A DNA stretch of 64,000 nt from Neodiprion pinetum. Taxonomy: Eukaryota > Arthropoda > Insecta > Hymenoptera > Diprionidae. Location: the NCBI RefSeq assembly GCF_021155775.2, contig NC_060238.1, forward strand, positions 25,140,470 through 25,204,469. Reading direction: 5' to 3'. Positions 25,601 to 35,600 of the stretch are shown one piece after another. The position numbers were made by a program, and so were the translations under genes. The notes under the pieces are model-generated. The model saw only the letters and a program-made list of their open reading frames with translations, ran no database searches and was not told the DNA's origin. Within the stretch, counting starts at the first letter, position 1; every line of letters starts with the position of its first letter.

Positions 25601-27989
25601 CGACGACTCGGACAACGACTCGGCGGTGAGCAGCTCTCAGAGCAGCATCTCCAGGGGTTTCAGTCCCCCGGTGTCTCCGGTTCCGTCCGAGAGGTCAACG
25701 CTCTCCTCCGAGCGATCGTACCTCTCCAACGAAACAACAACAACAACGTCGACGAACTATCTCCAGGTCCGTTCCGAACATCGGGCAGCCACCCTCGAAC
25801 GCTCCCAGTTCCTGACCAGGCCCTCCTCCTACAGTCAAGGATCATTCTCCGAGCGTTCGTCCTCCAGCAGCAGTAGTCCTGACCCAAGGTCTCCGCAGCA
25901 GTCTGGTATGTACTCGAGAAACGGACTGCAGCATCTCGCTCTGAAGAGGTCCAGCAGCACCGACACAAACTGCAGCAGTTCGTCGACTCTTACCTCGGGT
26001 TCTCAGGCCTCCGCCGAGTCCCTGTCGCGTCGAGTCCTCAAACCGCAGAGCGTCGAGGCGATCAACAGGAAGAACATTTTGGCCAGTGCCAGGTGTAGAA
26101 GCGGCGGTGATCTCAACGGCTCTCCGCAGCTTATACAACGGAAGTTTTCCGACGACGAGGATCCGGCACCAGCAACCTCGAAGTTGACCCTGCAGGAAAA
26201 CGGAGGTTGCGTCGCTACCGATGTTGTTAAAATTGCTTACATAGAGGTGACAGCTGAGGAGGACTCCCAGCCGATCAGAGGTTCCGAGCTTCCGGAGCCG
26301 TCGAACGAGATGAGGAAGTGGGTGAGGTCGGAGATCAAGACTGTGGTGAACAACCGGGTGGAGAAGGACGACGAGTCGATAACCGCGGAGAAAAAGAGGG
26401 CGGAGATCGAGGTACAGGTCAGGACACCTCGGCGAAGGTCATCCCTTGCTGTTGCCGAGGAGAAGGCTCAGGTCATTCCGGTAATTGAATCCGACCTCGA
26501 GACCTCGAAACCGCGTTCGAGGTCCAGTATGGTGATCGACAAGAACGCTCCTGACTCGCAGAACGATCTACTCACCGTTCTTTCGACTCGGGGTAGATCT
26601 CGCACGGCGATCCATATCGAGGATCGCTCTTTCGGTAGATCGCGGAGTCAGATGAGCCTGGAGGAGATCCTCGACGGAAAGGCGGAGGAGGCTGCAACGC
26701 CGTCGGGAACTCCGAGCAGGTCTTGGAACAAGGAGAAAGGATTCGCCTCGAAGATACCGACCAAGGTTGTCGAACGGGTTGCGGAGGACGAGTCGCCGAA
26801 GATAGCCTCGAGGATCCCGACACCTCGAAGCATGGGGCGAAGGAGCGCCAGCGTGACGGACGTTAAGAAGACCGTGGAGAAGTCTGAGGCTCAGGGACTT
26901 AACCAGCAGCCCCCGATTCCTTCGGGAAATTTCCACGGGCGTTTTTCGAGCTTGGACAGCAGCAGCGGCGATATTGATACCGAGAGGTATTCCGCTGCGA
27001 GTGAACAGTTCGGAAGCATAAGCTCATTGGCCAGCAGTACGAGCCTGATTTCGCAACAGGAACTCGCCCAGCTCGTCGAAGAGGCGACTCTGGAGGAGGC
27101 TCGCGGCGCCCACGACGTTATCGTGGTTCTTTATCACAAGGAGAACCCAGCTGGTAGCGTTGGGATAGCCCTCGCTGGCGGCGTCGATTGCGAGACCAAG
27201 GAAATCACGGTGCATCGCGTTCTCGCCCATTCGATTGCCGACAAGGATGGAAGGCTTCAACGGGGTGACAGGATACTCAGCATCAACGGACGCAGCACCA
27301 AGGGACTCACTCACCGCGAGAGTCTCGCTGTTCTGAAACAACCACGGTCCGAAGTTGTTCTCGTCGTTTCCAGGGCCAGAGACGACTTTGGGGTTAGATT
27401 GAGGTCCAGGACCGAGAGCGTCGAGACCATCGTCGAAGGTGGGATATCGTTACATTTCGTCAAACTTTAAGGTGTTATGGGACGTGTGTTTCCAACCGAA
27501 AGTGAATCCCCGTGAGAATATCGAAGACACCTTTGCCTTATTATTCACGCGTCTTTCATGCAATTCCAGGGTCAGAAATGAACGGCTCTTCGGACGAGCA
27601 GACTGCATGGGGTCCACCGGCGACTGTTGCCATCTTCAAGGATGGGGCTGGTCTAGGTTTCAGTTTGGAAGGTGGCAGAGACAGTCCGCTGGGCGACAGG
27701 CCGTTGATAGTGAAGAAGATCTTCGCTGGTGAGTGTCACCTATCATCCTGCGTTAAAGTCGTTTTATTTATATCTCCCCCGTCACTTTTCTGAACCTCTT
27801 TTTAACCGTATCACAGGTGGAGCTGCTGAAAAAACCGGCGCGCTTAGGGCAGGCGATCAAATGCTCGAGGTGAACGGACACGACGTTACAAGAATGTCGA
27901 GGATAGAGGCATGGTCCCTAATGAAGAAGCTACACGACGGCGAAGTCAGCCTCCTAGTCAGACATCCTGCCACCAAATCTTCATCGTAG
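2..27989 (+). CDS. Two-PDZ scaffold protein (pro-IL-16/PDZD2-like), multi-exon gene
   Basis: Seven exons (2-354, 587-711, 15924-16013, 23015-24615, 25251-27438, 27570-27728, 27817-27989) have GT-AG borders and sum to 4689 nt, exactly 1563 codons with the TAG stop. The protein has an acidic N-terminus (residues about 1-160), a long low-complexity Ser/Pro/Arg region (about 190-1340), PDZ1 at about 1344-1436 (loop SVGIALAGG, then GDRILSINGRSTKGLTHRES) and PDZ2 at about 1471-1557 (loop GAGLGFSLEGG, then GDQMLEVNGHDVTRMSRIEAW). This tandem pair, with an extra-long beta2-beta3 segment and ITVHRV / PLIVKKIF strands, resembles the C-terminal PDZ pair of pro-interleukin-16 and PDZD2. PDZ domains of this kind bind C-terminal peptides and scaffold membrane or cytoskeletal partners; the partner here is unknown. 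The ATG at 2 may be internal because the exon touches the window edge. It is transcribed convergently with mRpL24. Confidence 0.88.
587..711 (+). CDS. PDZ gene, second visible exon
   Basis: The acceptor is AATCCTCAG and the donor is GTGAGT. The exon enters in phase 2 and leaves in phase 1, matching its neighbours. It encodes about 42 charged residues beginning NRNLECSEEDSTHLRKGDDQ, in keeping with the acidic/polar preceding exon. The intron before it is only 232 bp and the intron after it is about 15.2 kb. Confidence 0.7.
2470..2523 (+). repeat. (CT)n microsatellite
   Basis: About 27 dinucleotide units of CT lie in the large intron of the PDZ gene. The Ser-Leu ORFs here are artefacts. Confidence 0.95.
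5426..5795 (+). repeat. Dispersed repeat family B, copy 1
   Basis: This segment is clearly related to 63552-64000: both contain a TTAGACAACT..TGAA start, ATTTCTTTGCGG, GGTTTTCAATA, TAATGTTAATTATTATTGTT, ATTTCCGAGAAAGTTATC and a closing part with CAGATTCGTAAT. No coding capacity is visible, so it is probably a non-autonomous element of unknown class. Confidence 0.7.
6128..6269 (+). other. Candidate alternative exon of the PDZ gene
   Basis: A pyrimidine-rich acceptor ending TTTTTTCCTTGCAG and a donor GTCAGT bound a stretch that is open when entered in phase 1, as the 587-711 exon would require. It would encode about 47 residues including RYTTGDSRTKCEIEMREPRS. It leaves in phase 2, so it does not fit 15924-16013 but fits an open frame at 6642 ending in TGA at 6790-6792. 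This is low-confidence inference. Confidence 0.2.
6642..6792 (+). other. Candidate alternative terminal exon (Gln/Arg-rich)
   Basis: The acceptor is TCTTTGCCCAG. If entered in phase 2 from 6128-6269 it reads RCRGPLQRQQQRQQHGSMEE and runs to a TGA at 6790-6792. It is also open in phase 1. Two open frames in one place make chance a real possibility. Confidence 0.18.
7684..7889 (+). other. Candidate alternative last exon of the PDZ gene
   Basis: A good acceptor (TTTAATCGAATTTTAG) is followed by a frame that is open when entered in phase 1, as required after the 587-711 exon. It encodes about 68 residues (GKVAAKLGFVPKSSGVTADE at the start) to TAA at 7887-7889. AATAAA motifs at about 8067 could end such a transcript. 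If real it would give a short acidic isoform with no PDZ domain. There is no transcript support. Confidence 0.3.
9558..10346 (-). mobile_element. Family A inverted-repeat element, longest copy
   Basis: This is a 789-bp non-coding element with short imperfect terminal inverted repeats containing AAATTTAGCGCC at one end and GGCGTTAAACATCGACTCG at the other. Internally it shares ACCTACTTTGAAGGAAA, CCTAGAAATCCTACGTTGAC and CGCTATTCGATCTACAG with copies at about 10983, 19128, 24682 and 54868. The others are shorter, so this is either the fullest copy or one with an insertion. It has no transposase, which fits a MITE-like non-autonomous element. Confidence 0.65.
10983..11248 (+). mobile_element. 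Family A element, truncated copy
   Basis: About 265 bp match the reverse complement of part of 9558-10346 (CGATCTAAATCCTAACCCG through GGCGCTAAATCTCGACTCGG). The two lie about 0.64 kb apart in opposite orientation, forming a large imperfect inverted repeat. Confidence 0.62.
13632..13662 (+). repeat. (CTT)n microsatellite
   Basis: About ten CTT units follow a TTG/TTA-rich tract (13540-13620). It is low complexity and not coding. Confidence 0.9.
15924..16013 (+). CDS. PDZ gene, 90-bp symmetric exon
   Basis: The acceptor TTTGTTCCAG and donor GTGAGT bound an open stretch reading DEDEVDCLRRDAISPNTGEV followed by a Lys/Glu/Ser-rich end. Length 90 and phase 1-1 mean it can be included or skipped without changing frame. 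It sits alone between introns of about 15.2 and 7.0 kb, so it rests on phase agreement and strong splice sites. Confidence 0.68.
17200..17546 (+). promoter_or_regulatory. Possible alternative promoter and first exon of the PDZ gene
   Basis: The block is more CpG-rich than its surroundings and ends at 17546 in a strong donor context (CCGTAG before GTGAGT). It contains TCAGACTT and TTCAGTTTC, which resemble insect initiator motifs. A transcript starting here and splicing to 23015 could begin translation at the in-frame ATG at 23033. This is inference only. Confidence 0.22.
18134..18173 (+). repeat. (GA)n microsatellite
   Basis: An interrupted GA tract lies in the 7-kb intron. Confidence 0.9.
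19128..19510 (+). mobile_element. Family A inverted-repeat element
   Basis: This 383-bp copy has the left end GAGTAGAAATTTAGCGCC and a decayed right end near GGTCGCCAAATG. It shares TCAGTTTCCTTCAAAGTAGG, GATCCAACGGAGGA and TAGATCGAATAGCGT with the other copies. It is non-coding. Confidence 0.68.
21242..21261 (+). repeat. Poly-C run
   Basis: About twenty consecutive C residues. Length in the assembly is likely uncertain. Confidence 0.9.
22047..22463. mobile_element. Palindromic MITE with TA target-site duplication (Tc1/mariner-like)
   Basis: The two halves of this 417-bp element are imperfect reverse complements. The left end CACTGGTCAACGAAA pairs with the right end TTTTGCTGACCGG, and internally GATCAGGTCTGG pairs with CCAGACCTGATC, and CAGTAAAATTTAACGTTTAT with ATAAACATTGAATTTTACTG. 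Both ends are flanked by TA (22045-22046 and 22464-22465). The centre near 22255 carries a short direct duplication of CTGTCATTTATTGTAA-type sequence. It has no ORF for a transposase, which fits a foldback MITE mobilised by a Tc1/mariner-type enzyme. Confidence 0.75.
23015..24615 (+). CDS. PDZ gene, large Ser/Pro-rich exon
   Basis: The acceptor ATGTTTCAG precedes 1601 coding bases and the donor GTAAGC follows. It encodes about 534 residues with poly-Gln/His and Ser runs, several Ser-Arg and Ser-Pro motifs (possible kinase or SH3-ligand sites, for example GPPPLPTSRPP), and a charged, probably helical motif near residue 671 of the gene model (SLNQLIEQRRKGIRKLRGLV) that looks conserved rather than low complexity. 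An in-frame ATG at 23033 could serve transcripts starting further downstream. Confidence 0.9.
24682..25077 (+). mobile_element. Family A inverted-repeat element inside a short intron of the PDZ gene
   Basis: This 396-bp copy has clear imperfect terminal inverted repeats: GAGTCGAAATTTAACGCCTA at the left and the complement of GAGTTGAAATTTAGCGTCTA at the right. It fills most of the 635-bp intron 24616-25250 and lies in the sense orientation, leaving 66 bp to the donor and 173 bp to the acceptor. Confidence 0.75.
25251..27438 (+). CDS. PDZ gene, exon with disordered region and PDZ1
   Basis: This 2188-bp exon starts in phase 0 after CGCGTTTCAG and ends in phase 1 before GTGGGA. It encodes about 620 residues of Ser/Arg-rich linker, with recurring RSRSS/RSRSQMS-type sites that could be basophilic-kinase or 14-3-3 sites, followed by PDZ1 from about 27111. 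PDZ1 has SVGIALAGG in place of the usual GLGF loop and a GDRILSING carboxylate-loop-adjacent segment. Confidence 0.92.
27570..27728 (+). CDS. PDZ gene, exon with first half of PDZ2
   Basis: It is bounded by TTCCAG and GTGAGT with phase 1 at both ends. It encodes a short linker and the first half of PDZ2, including the canonical carboxylate-binding loop GAGLGFSLEGG and strand PLIVKKIFAG. Confidence 0.93.
27817..27989 (+). CDS. PDZ gene, terminal exon with second half of PDZ2
   Basis: The acceptor is TATCACAG and the stop TAG is at 27987-27989. It completes PDZ2 (AEKTGALRAGDQMLEVNG, then the helix around RIEAWSLMKKL) and leaves only a few residues after the domain (RHPATKSSS), so PDZ2 is essentially the C-terminus of the protein. 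Confidence 0.93.
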
Positions 27990-28153
27990 ATGTAAAGGTC
28001 AACGAGATGGAGAGAAGAAAAATAGGGAATAACAAATATCCTAGTAGAAATATTTACGAATCTCGACGGAACGGGTTTGCGTTTACTTATTTGTTTGTTT
28101 TTCTTTCTTTTTTTTTCTATTCTTCCTCTTTCTAATTCGCTCCAAGCGATGTA

Positions 28154-28159
28154 AATAAA
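28154..28159 (+). terminator. Candidate poly(A) signal of the PDZ gene
   Basis: The first AATAAA after the stop codon lies 165 bp downstream. Further AATAAA motifs at about 28501 and 29024 could serve longer 3' ends. Confidence 0.4.
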
Positions 28160-28815
28160 TGTGATTTGTCGATGGATGTACAGTTCATTCTGATTGTGAG
28201 TGTTTAGCAATCGTAGAGTTTTGAACAGTGATCTGAAGGTTATTTTTTTTTTATTTGTTTCTCATTTTGCATAAACTAATCAATCCAAATCTCTATTTCT
28301 ACGGTGTGGTAGGATTTTCCTGCAGTCGTTTCTTTAAATCGTCTTTCCGCTGATATCGAACTAGTGTATCCGTATTCAATGTTACAACGAATTTCATAAC
28401 ACACCTATAATAATAATAATAATAATAATAATGTTAATAACTGTTTACGAAATTAGACCCGGGGAAATATTTTATATATTTTTACGATAGGGAATTCCAC
28501 AATAAATACCGAGTTTGAAATGTTCGTGCGAAATGTAACTCCGAGTTGAATGATAATGACAATAGCCAGACTATCAGTAACTACGATAACAATATTAATG
28601 ATAATGGTAGATCATAGTAATAAAACAACAATATCATACCGTACACCTATCGGTTAAACTTTCCAAACGCGAAATCGCGATTAATTCATTATATTACATA
28701 TTATAATTAGCTTTTGTTTTGTTATACTAAAACGTTTTGTTAACAGAATTTATAGCGATAGAGTGCTGGCAGTGCAATAATAATTATCGTTGTATAAAAA
28801 AAGTATGCAAACGTG

Positions 28816-28954
<139 letters not shown>

Positions 28955-30143
28955 AAAAGAACGTTTTTTCTGGAAGTGTTTATATAATGAATACGGCTAC
29001 TGAAAATAATTCAGGTTTAATTGCAATAAATACACGAAGCGATAGAAGATTTTAAATATAGTGCGTACGATTACCGGTTTTTGTTTTTTAAATGTAAATT
29101 GTAAATGAAAGCCGTTATATACATATTAGCGAGATATTTTTTTACTCATCATTTTGTACTATCCCTATATATTTGAGGAACACGGAATAGTGTGTCCATA
29201 TTTTATTACTTGAATTTTCGCTTTATGGTAAAACCGTCTTGCGGATTGGAAATTTTTTGTAGAATCGAGTGAGATACGAAGCACAACGGACGAGAGGTTG
29301 ATGTGAGGGTATTAAAATAACACGTTCACCGTGATTTGTTGGTACCGGAAGACAATAAAATTCTGCGTCACGAATGATGCATGATATGTAATTTGCATAA
29401 TATTAATACTGTTGTTCCTGTATGTAACACTTGCGATTGTCACAAGTGCTGACGTACGGATATACATACAATTATTAGGTAGTTATTGCTTTATTCTGAG
29501 TGTATGAATAACTTGTTTCTTCCGTTTGTCAGTAACAATAACTTTTGTACATATAGCGACTGAGATATAAGTATTTGGTTGAAATAACGAGTAATATAAA
29601 AGAGCGTCGAAAAAACGAAAAGGTTGGAAAAAAAACAACAAAATATTATTAATATAAGAAAAAATATTATTATATTATTGATATTCGCGTATTTAAATTC
29701 AAAATCAATGGTTCTTTCCGGATGTGCGTTTGTGGAAAAACATCGTGCTGTGATATTCTGTGTGGCGATGTTCTTTGGCATTTCACTCATAATTGCTTAT
29801 CGAAATATAAGTATCCTTTACTATTATCAGCTAATCCAATTTACGTTACTGTTCTGCTATGTTACATTATATGTATGTATTATTCTGAAATTTCAAGGTT
29901 TAGTGCAGGTTATCGTTTGTAGCTATCCGTAATAACAATAAACAAAATTTCATTGAAAAAAAATAAATAAAAAAAAAAAAACAGCAGAAGAAATCGAGGA
30001 CATGTTTGTGCATGAAATGACTAAATTTTATATCTCACAGTCAACATCGTACACAGGTTTTACATTATATGTAATTATTCACAAAATGTTTTTCTTTCTC
30101 ATATCACTAGTTATATTTTACAAGTTGATGATAAAAATATTCT

Positions 30144-31370
30144 TCAATACCAGAAGATGGGCTTTCGCGTGCGATCTTCTTTGATACCCATTTTATCCAT
30201 CAAGTCCATTTCGAAGGTCTTGAGTTCGGGCTGTCGGTATAAGAGAAAAGTCAAAGATTTAATTGAGCCATCTTTTAACGTTTACCTCGATAGATTTGGG
30301 AAAAATATGATTCATTTAATTGAAGAAATCGTTCGTACCAAAAAAGTAACTTCTTTGACAACATTTGCTGGTGTATCTTTCTGCTTTGCTTTGTACAGAG
30401 TGGGTCTCTTGTAATCCACAGTTTCTTCACTCTTGTGTGGAATTGGAATAATTCGACCGGTTCGACACGATACCCGAACTCTTTGGCCATCTGGCTTATA
30501 CCGCCATTCTACGTCACAAGCATCTCTGCAATGAAAATTAATAGAGGTTCGTTACTGACACCCTTGACTATTATAAGCATACTTAAGTACTTTCTTATGC
30601 AGGACCTACTTACAGATCACTCGGGTCAACCAGACGTATGTCTGTTGTAACTAAAAGGGGGGCTTCGCTCTGTACGGTACTGCCTGGGAAGTCCTTATCC
30701 TTTCCGATTCGTCTTAGATGTGTATTAAGTCCTTCAACGATTACCCAGTTTCGCTCCTGTATCACCTGTGTGATTATTCCTTGCTTCCCTTTGTCCCGCC
30801 CAACTAATAATTGAACCTGGAAAAATATTTATGATCATTAAAGTAGCTTCATTAAAATTGAGGGAAACGCATGTAAAATACAATACGACAACTCACCCGG
30901 TCACCTTTGAAAAAATTCCAATCTTTCAAGGGTTCAACGAATACCTTCTTTCTGTATTTATGTGGCGAATTTTGGAATTCAGCTGGGCCAGACCACGGGC
31001 GATTTGTCGTGAATCGAAAGTTCTTACGCTTTATCGTGCGATCCAAATACTGTATTGCACGCGGTGTCCGATAGTAAACCTGCGCAAAGATTTAGAATAT
31101 CATTTTGTCCCAGTACGAATAAATATTAACATTGATACAAGCAATCTTCATTAATGAGACTTATTTGGGAATGCTAGAAAAAATGTAGCGAGTTTCTGTA
31201 TTTTATTGATATTTGATGTTAATAATGGTTTGTTAGAAATTATTCAAAAATGGTGGGGTAGAGGTTAGGTTTACCTTCTCAACTGTGTCGGTGATGTATT
31301 TCTCCGGTAAGTTTGAGACTTTCTTAGTCAAGTCTCCGACTTTGGTGAGGAGGAATGCGCTCAGCCGCAT
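30144..31370 (-). CDS. mRpL24: 39S/large-subunit mitochondrial ribosomal protein L24 (uL24m)
   Basis: Five exons on the minus strand (31370-31275, 31079-30897, 30816-30614, 30525-30339, 30230-30144) have GT-AG borders and join in phase to 252 codons including TGA, giving 251 aa. The start MRLSAFLLTK is a plausible mitochondrial presequence. The core spans the KOW/uL24 fold at about residues 90-125 (KGDRVQLLVGRDKGKQGIIT then QERNWVIVEGLNTH), followed by APLLVTTDIRLVDPSD, VEWRYKPDGQRVRVSCRTGR and a C-terminal TFEMDLMDKMGIKEDR...FWY matching the family's conserved end. The protein binds 23S-type rRNA in the mitochondrial large subunit and acts early in assembly. It is slightly longer than the human protein (216 aa). 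All five exons are intact. Confidence 0.95.
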
Positions 31371-31670
31371 AATTTATTATTGAACCTAAGCAGTTTAATT
31401 TCTCGAATAAATGCAGACTTCAATTTCAGAACTAACAGATCGCAGACGTTCAACGTGACTCCTTACGCCATTGCATCGACGCACAGATTCCTATAACTAC
31501 ACTGGCTCGCGTTGCGAGGAGCTGTGAACGCTACTTTGGTTTGCTTTGCAATGAGCTGGCGCCATCCGACGAACTGAATGGGATAAACCTGTGTGAAGAT
31601 CTTCGACTTACCGACGCTGTACAAAGTGTGGATGCATTTGTGACGCTAGATTAGTTAGACGATTTTAATG
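31371..31670 (-). promoter_or_regulatory. 5' flank and probable promoter of mRpL24
   Basis: The 300 bp upstream of the mRpL24 ATG are more GC-rich than the surrounding DNA and contain no recognisable ORF. Housekeeping ribosomal genes usually have a compact TATA-less promoter just upstream. No specific factor site was identified. Confidence 0.35.
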
Positions 31671-32012
31671 TAGTGATGGTCAGATAAACAAAACACATCG
31701 ATATAAGTAATTATCTAAAAGTATTCACAAAACGTGTGAAAAAATTTGGGGAACAGTCGGGAAATAAGACACATTTAGAAGTTGCAGAAAGTTATATTTA
31801 TTTGTCTATACGATCAATCGAATCTGTATTCGTCTGATAAAGACGTCAGAAAAACTCTGTTTTAAATGACTCATGCAATAATATGAAAATACGATGCATG
31901 AAAATGGATACTGAGCTGCGCTTACAAATAAAATGTACAATTTGATACTTATGTAGATACTTCCAAAAAAATATCGAGATTTTGATAAATCGATACGTTT
32001 TGCTCATCCCTG
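31671..32012. mobile_element. Possible hAT-type MITE
   Basis: The right end reads, on the minus strand, CAGGGATGAGCAAAACGTAT, close to common hAT terminal repeats (CAGGGATGGGCAA). The left end TAGTGATGGTCAGATAAACA followed by ACATCGAT is a degraded counterpart. No clear 8-bp target duplication was found, so the call is tentative. Confidence 0.35.
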
Positions 32013-32687
32013 GACTGGTGTGCACATTTATTACAAGTGTATGATGACACTGAGAATTGTATTGATTTCGACCTGGACATTACAATAATTTGAAATAAGG
32101 ACGATGATTTTAGAAAAAAATAATTAGCACAAACTAATTGTAAGGAATAACAAATACGCTTGTGTGAATGGGTGAGCTGGGTAGAATGCGTGTGTAAGAG
32201 AGTGAGAGGAGTTACTAATGTGAGGTTGACGAATGATTGGTTGATGAGGGTGTAAGGCTGATTCCCGAAATGTGGGAACGGCGATGATGCATTCGTGCGA
32301 TGGTGAAAGAGGAAACGATGGAAAAAATGTAGTCGCGTGAAGGAGTCCGATAAGTGTGCACGCACATGGCGGAGGAGAGGATGGGGAGGACGAAGTTGAG
32401 AATGATATTCATTGTTTGATTGTACTGTTACCACTGATAAAGATAATACAATTGTGTGCATTTTAGAGTGAAGTAAGTCTCACGACAGGTGATGAAAACG
32501 ACTTGATGTATTGTTGATCGGCTATTTATTCACAACAGCGTAAAGATGTACAATAAATCACAGAAACGTTGAATTGTGGTAGTTGTAAATTATTTCCGAG
32601 CGATAAAGTTGTCTAACAACTGAAGTCGCTTGATTGAATCCATTGTAGTACAACAGCTTTGCTTTCGAGACGACGAATATTCGACTC
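32013..32687. other. Unassigned spacer before the satellite array
   Basis: A minus-strand open frame (32461-31949, 170 codons, rich in His/Ser/Leu) spans this area and the possible MITE, but it has no recognised domain and its composition follows the repetitive AGTGAG/GTGTG sequence. The segment around 32400-32600 could be part of a long terminal repeat, but no partner was found in the window. Confidence 0.35.
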
Positions 32688-32689
32688 AG

Positions 32690-35600
32690 AATCGATTCCT
32701 ATGACCACTTCCTGACGTATTGGACCCTCAGGAACTCAGAAAACGCAGCGAAAAGAGCGTAGGACCAACAGGAGAGAAATGGCGAGCGAAAAAGCACCTG
32801 CTGAAAAATGTCGAAAACACAGGTTTTCGTTTTTCGGCTGTAACTTTTGATGCGTTGATCGCAGCGTATTGGGACTGCGCCCAATCGATTTCTCTCGCAA
32901 AATTACGTCGGAATAGTGCCACAATGAATTGATTCCAGCACTTTTCAAAATCGCGAAAATTTTCGCCAAAAATGCAAAGGGGTTAGCCTTGCTTTTTTTT
33001 TGGCCAAAAAATTTTGGGTCTCCGATTCGATTTATTTGACCTTTTCCTGACCAATTGGACCCTCAGGAACCCGGAAAACGCAGCGAAAAGAGCGTAGGAC
33101 CAACAGGAGAGAAATGGCGAGCGAAAAAGCACCTGCTGAAAAATGTCGAAAACACAGGTTTTCGTTTTTCGGCTGTAACTTTTGATGCGTTGATCGCAGC
33201 GTATTGAGACTGCGCCCAATCGATTTCTCTCGCAAAATTACGTCGGAATAGTGCCACAATGAATTTATTCCAGCACTTTTCAAAATCGCGAAAATTTTCG
33301 CCAAAAATGCAAAGGGGTTAGCCTTGCTTTTTTTTTGGCCAAAAAATTTTGGGTCTCCGATTCGATTTATTTGACCTTTTCCTGACCAATTGGACCCTCA
33401 GGAACTCAGAAAACGCAGCGAAAAGAGCGTAGGACCAACAGGAGAGAAATGGCGAGCGAAAAAGCACCTGCTGAAAAATGTCGAAAACACAGGTTTTCGT
33501 TTTTCGGCTGTAACTTTTGATGCGTTGATCGCAGCGTATTGGGACTGCGCCCAATCGATTTCTCTCGCAAAATTACGTCGGAATAGTGCCACAATGAATT
33601 TATTCCAGCACTTTTCAAAATCGCGAAAATTTTCGCCAAAAATGCAAAGGGGTTAGCCTCGCTTTTTTTTTGAACAAAAAATTTTGGGTCTCCGATTCGA
33701 TTTCTTTGACCTTTTCCTGACCAATTGGACCCTCAGAAACTCAGAAAACGCAGCGAAAAGAGCGTAGGACCAACAGGAGAGAAATGGTGAGCGAAAAAGC
33801 ACCTGCTGAAAAATGTCGAAAACACAGGTTTTCGTTTTTCGGCTGTAACTTTTGATGCGTTGATCGCAGCGTATTGGGACTGCGCCCAATCGATTTCTCT
33901 CGCAAAATTACGTCGGAATAGTGCCACAATGAATTGATTCCAGCACTTTTCAAAATCGCGAAAATTTTCGCCAAAAATGCAAAGGGGTTAGCCTTGCTTT
34001 TTTTTTGGCCAGAAAATTTTGGGTCTCCGATTCGATTTATTTGACCTTTTCCTGACCAATTGGACCCTCAGGAACTCAGAAAACGCAGCGAAAAGAGCGT
34101 AGGACCAACAGGAGAGAAATGGCGAGCGAAAAAGCACCTGCTGAAAAATGTCGAAAACACAGGTTTTCGTTTTTCGGCTGTAACTTTTGATGCGTTGATC
34201 GCAGCGTATTGGGACTGCACCCAATCGATTTCTCTCGCAAAATTACGTCGGAATAGTGCCACAATGAATTTATTCCAGCACTTTTCAAAATCGCGAAAAT
34301 TTTGGCCAAAAATGCTAAGGGGTCAGCCTTGCTTTTTTTTTGGCCGAAAAATTTTAGGTCCTAGATTTGATTCAAACGACCGTTTTCTGATCAATCAAAC
34401 ACCCAGGAACTCAGAAAACGCAGCGAAAAGAGCGTAGGACCAACAGGAGAGAAATGGCGAGCAAAAAAGCACCTGCTGAAAAATGTCGAAAACACAGGTT
34501 TTCGTTTTTCGGCTGTAACTTTTGATGCGTTGATCGCAGCGTATTGGGACTGCGCCCAATCGATTTCTCTCGCAAAATTACGTCGGAATAGTGCCACGAT
34601 TAATTTATTCCAGCACTTTTCAAAATCGCGAAAATTTTCGCCAAAAATGCAAAGGGGTTAGCCTTGCTTTTTTTTTGGCCAAAAAATTTTGGGTCTCCGA
34701 TTCGATTTATTTGACCTTTTCCTGACCAATTGGACCCTCAGGAACTCTGAAAACGCAGCGAAAAGAGCGTAGCACCAACAGGAGAGAAATGGCGAGCGAA
34801 AAAGCACCTGCTGAAAAATGTCGAAAACACTGGTTTCCGTTTTTCGGCTGTAACTTTTGATGCGTTGATCGCAGCGTATTGGGACTGCGCCCAATCGATT
34901 TCTCTCGCAAAATTACGTCGGAATAGTGCCACAATGAATTTATTCCAGCACTTTTCAAAATCGCGAAAATTTTCGCCAAAAATGCAAAGGGGTTAGCCTT
35001 GCTTTTTTTTTGGCCAAAAAATTTTGGGTCTCCAATTCGATTTATTTGACCTTTTCCTGACCAATTAGACCCTCAGGAACTCAGAAAACGCAGCGAAAAG
35101 AGCGTAGGACCAACAGGAGAGAAATGGCGAGCGAAAAAGCACCTGCTGAAAAATGTCGAAAACACAGGTTTTCGGTTTTCGGCTGTAACTTTTGATGCGT
35201 TGATCGCAGCGTATTGGGACTGTGCCCAATCGATTTCTCTCGCAAAATTACGTCGGAATAGTGCCACGATGAATTGATTCCAGCACTTTTCAAAATCGCG
35301 AAAATTTTTGCCAAAAATGCAAAGGGGTTAGCCTTGCTTTTTTTTTGGCCAAAAAATTTTGGGTCTATGATTCGATTTATTTGACCTTTTCCTGACCAAT
35401 TGGACCCTCAGGAACTCAGAAAACGCAGCGAAAAGAGCGTAGGACCAACAGGAGAGATATGGCGAGCGAAAAAGCACCTGCTGAAAAATGTCGAAAACAC
35501 AGGTTTTCGTTTTTCGGCTGTAACTTTTGATGCGTTGATCGCAGCGTATTGGGACTGCGCCCAATCGATTTCTCTCGCAAAATTACGTCGGAATAGTGCC

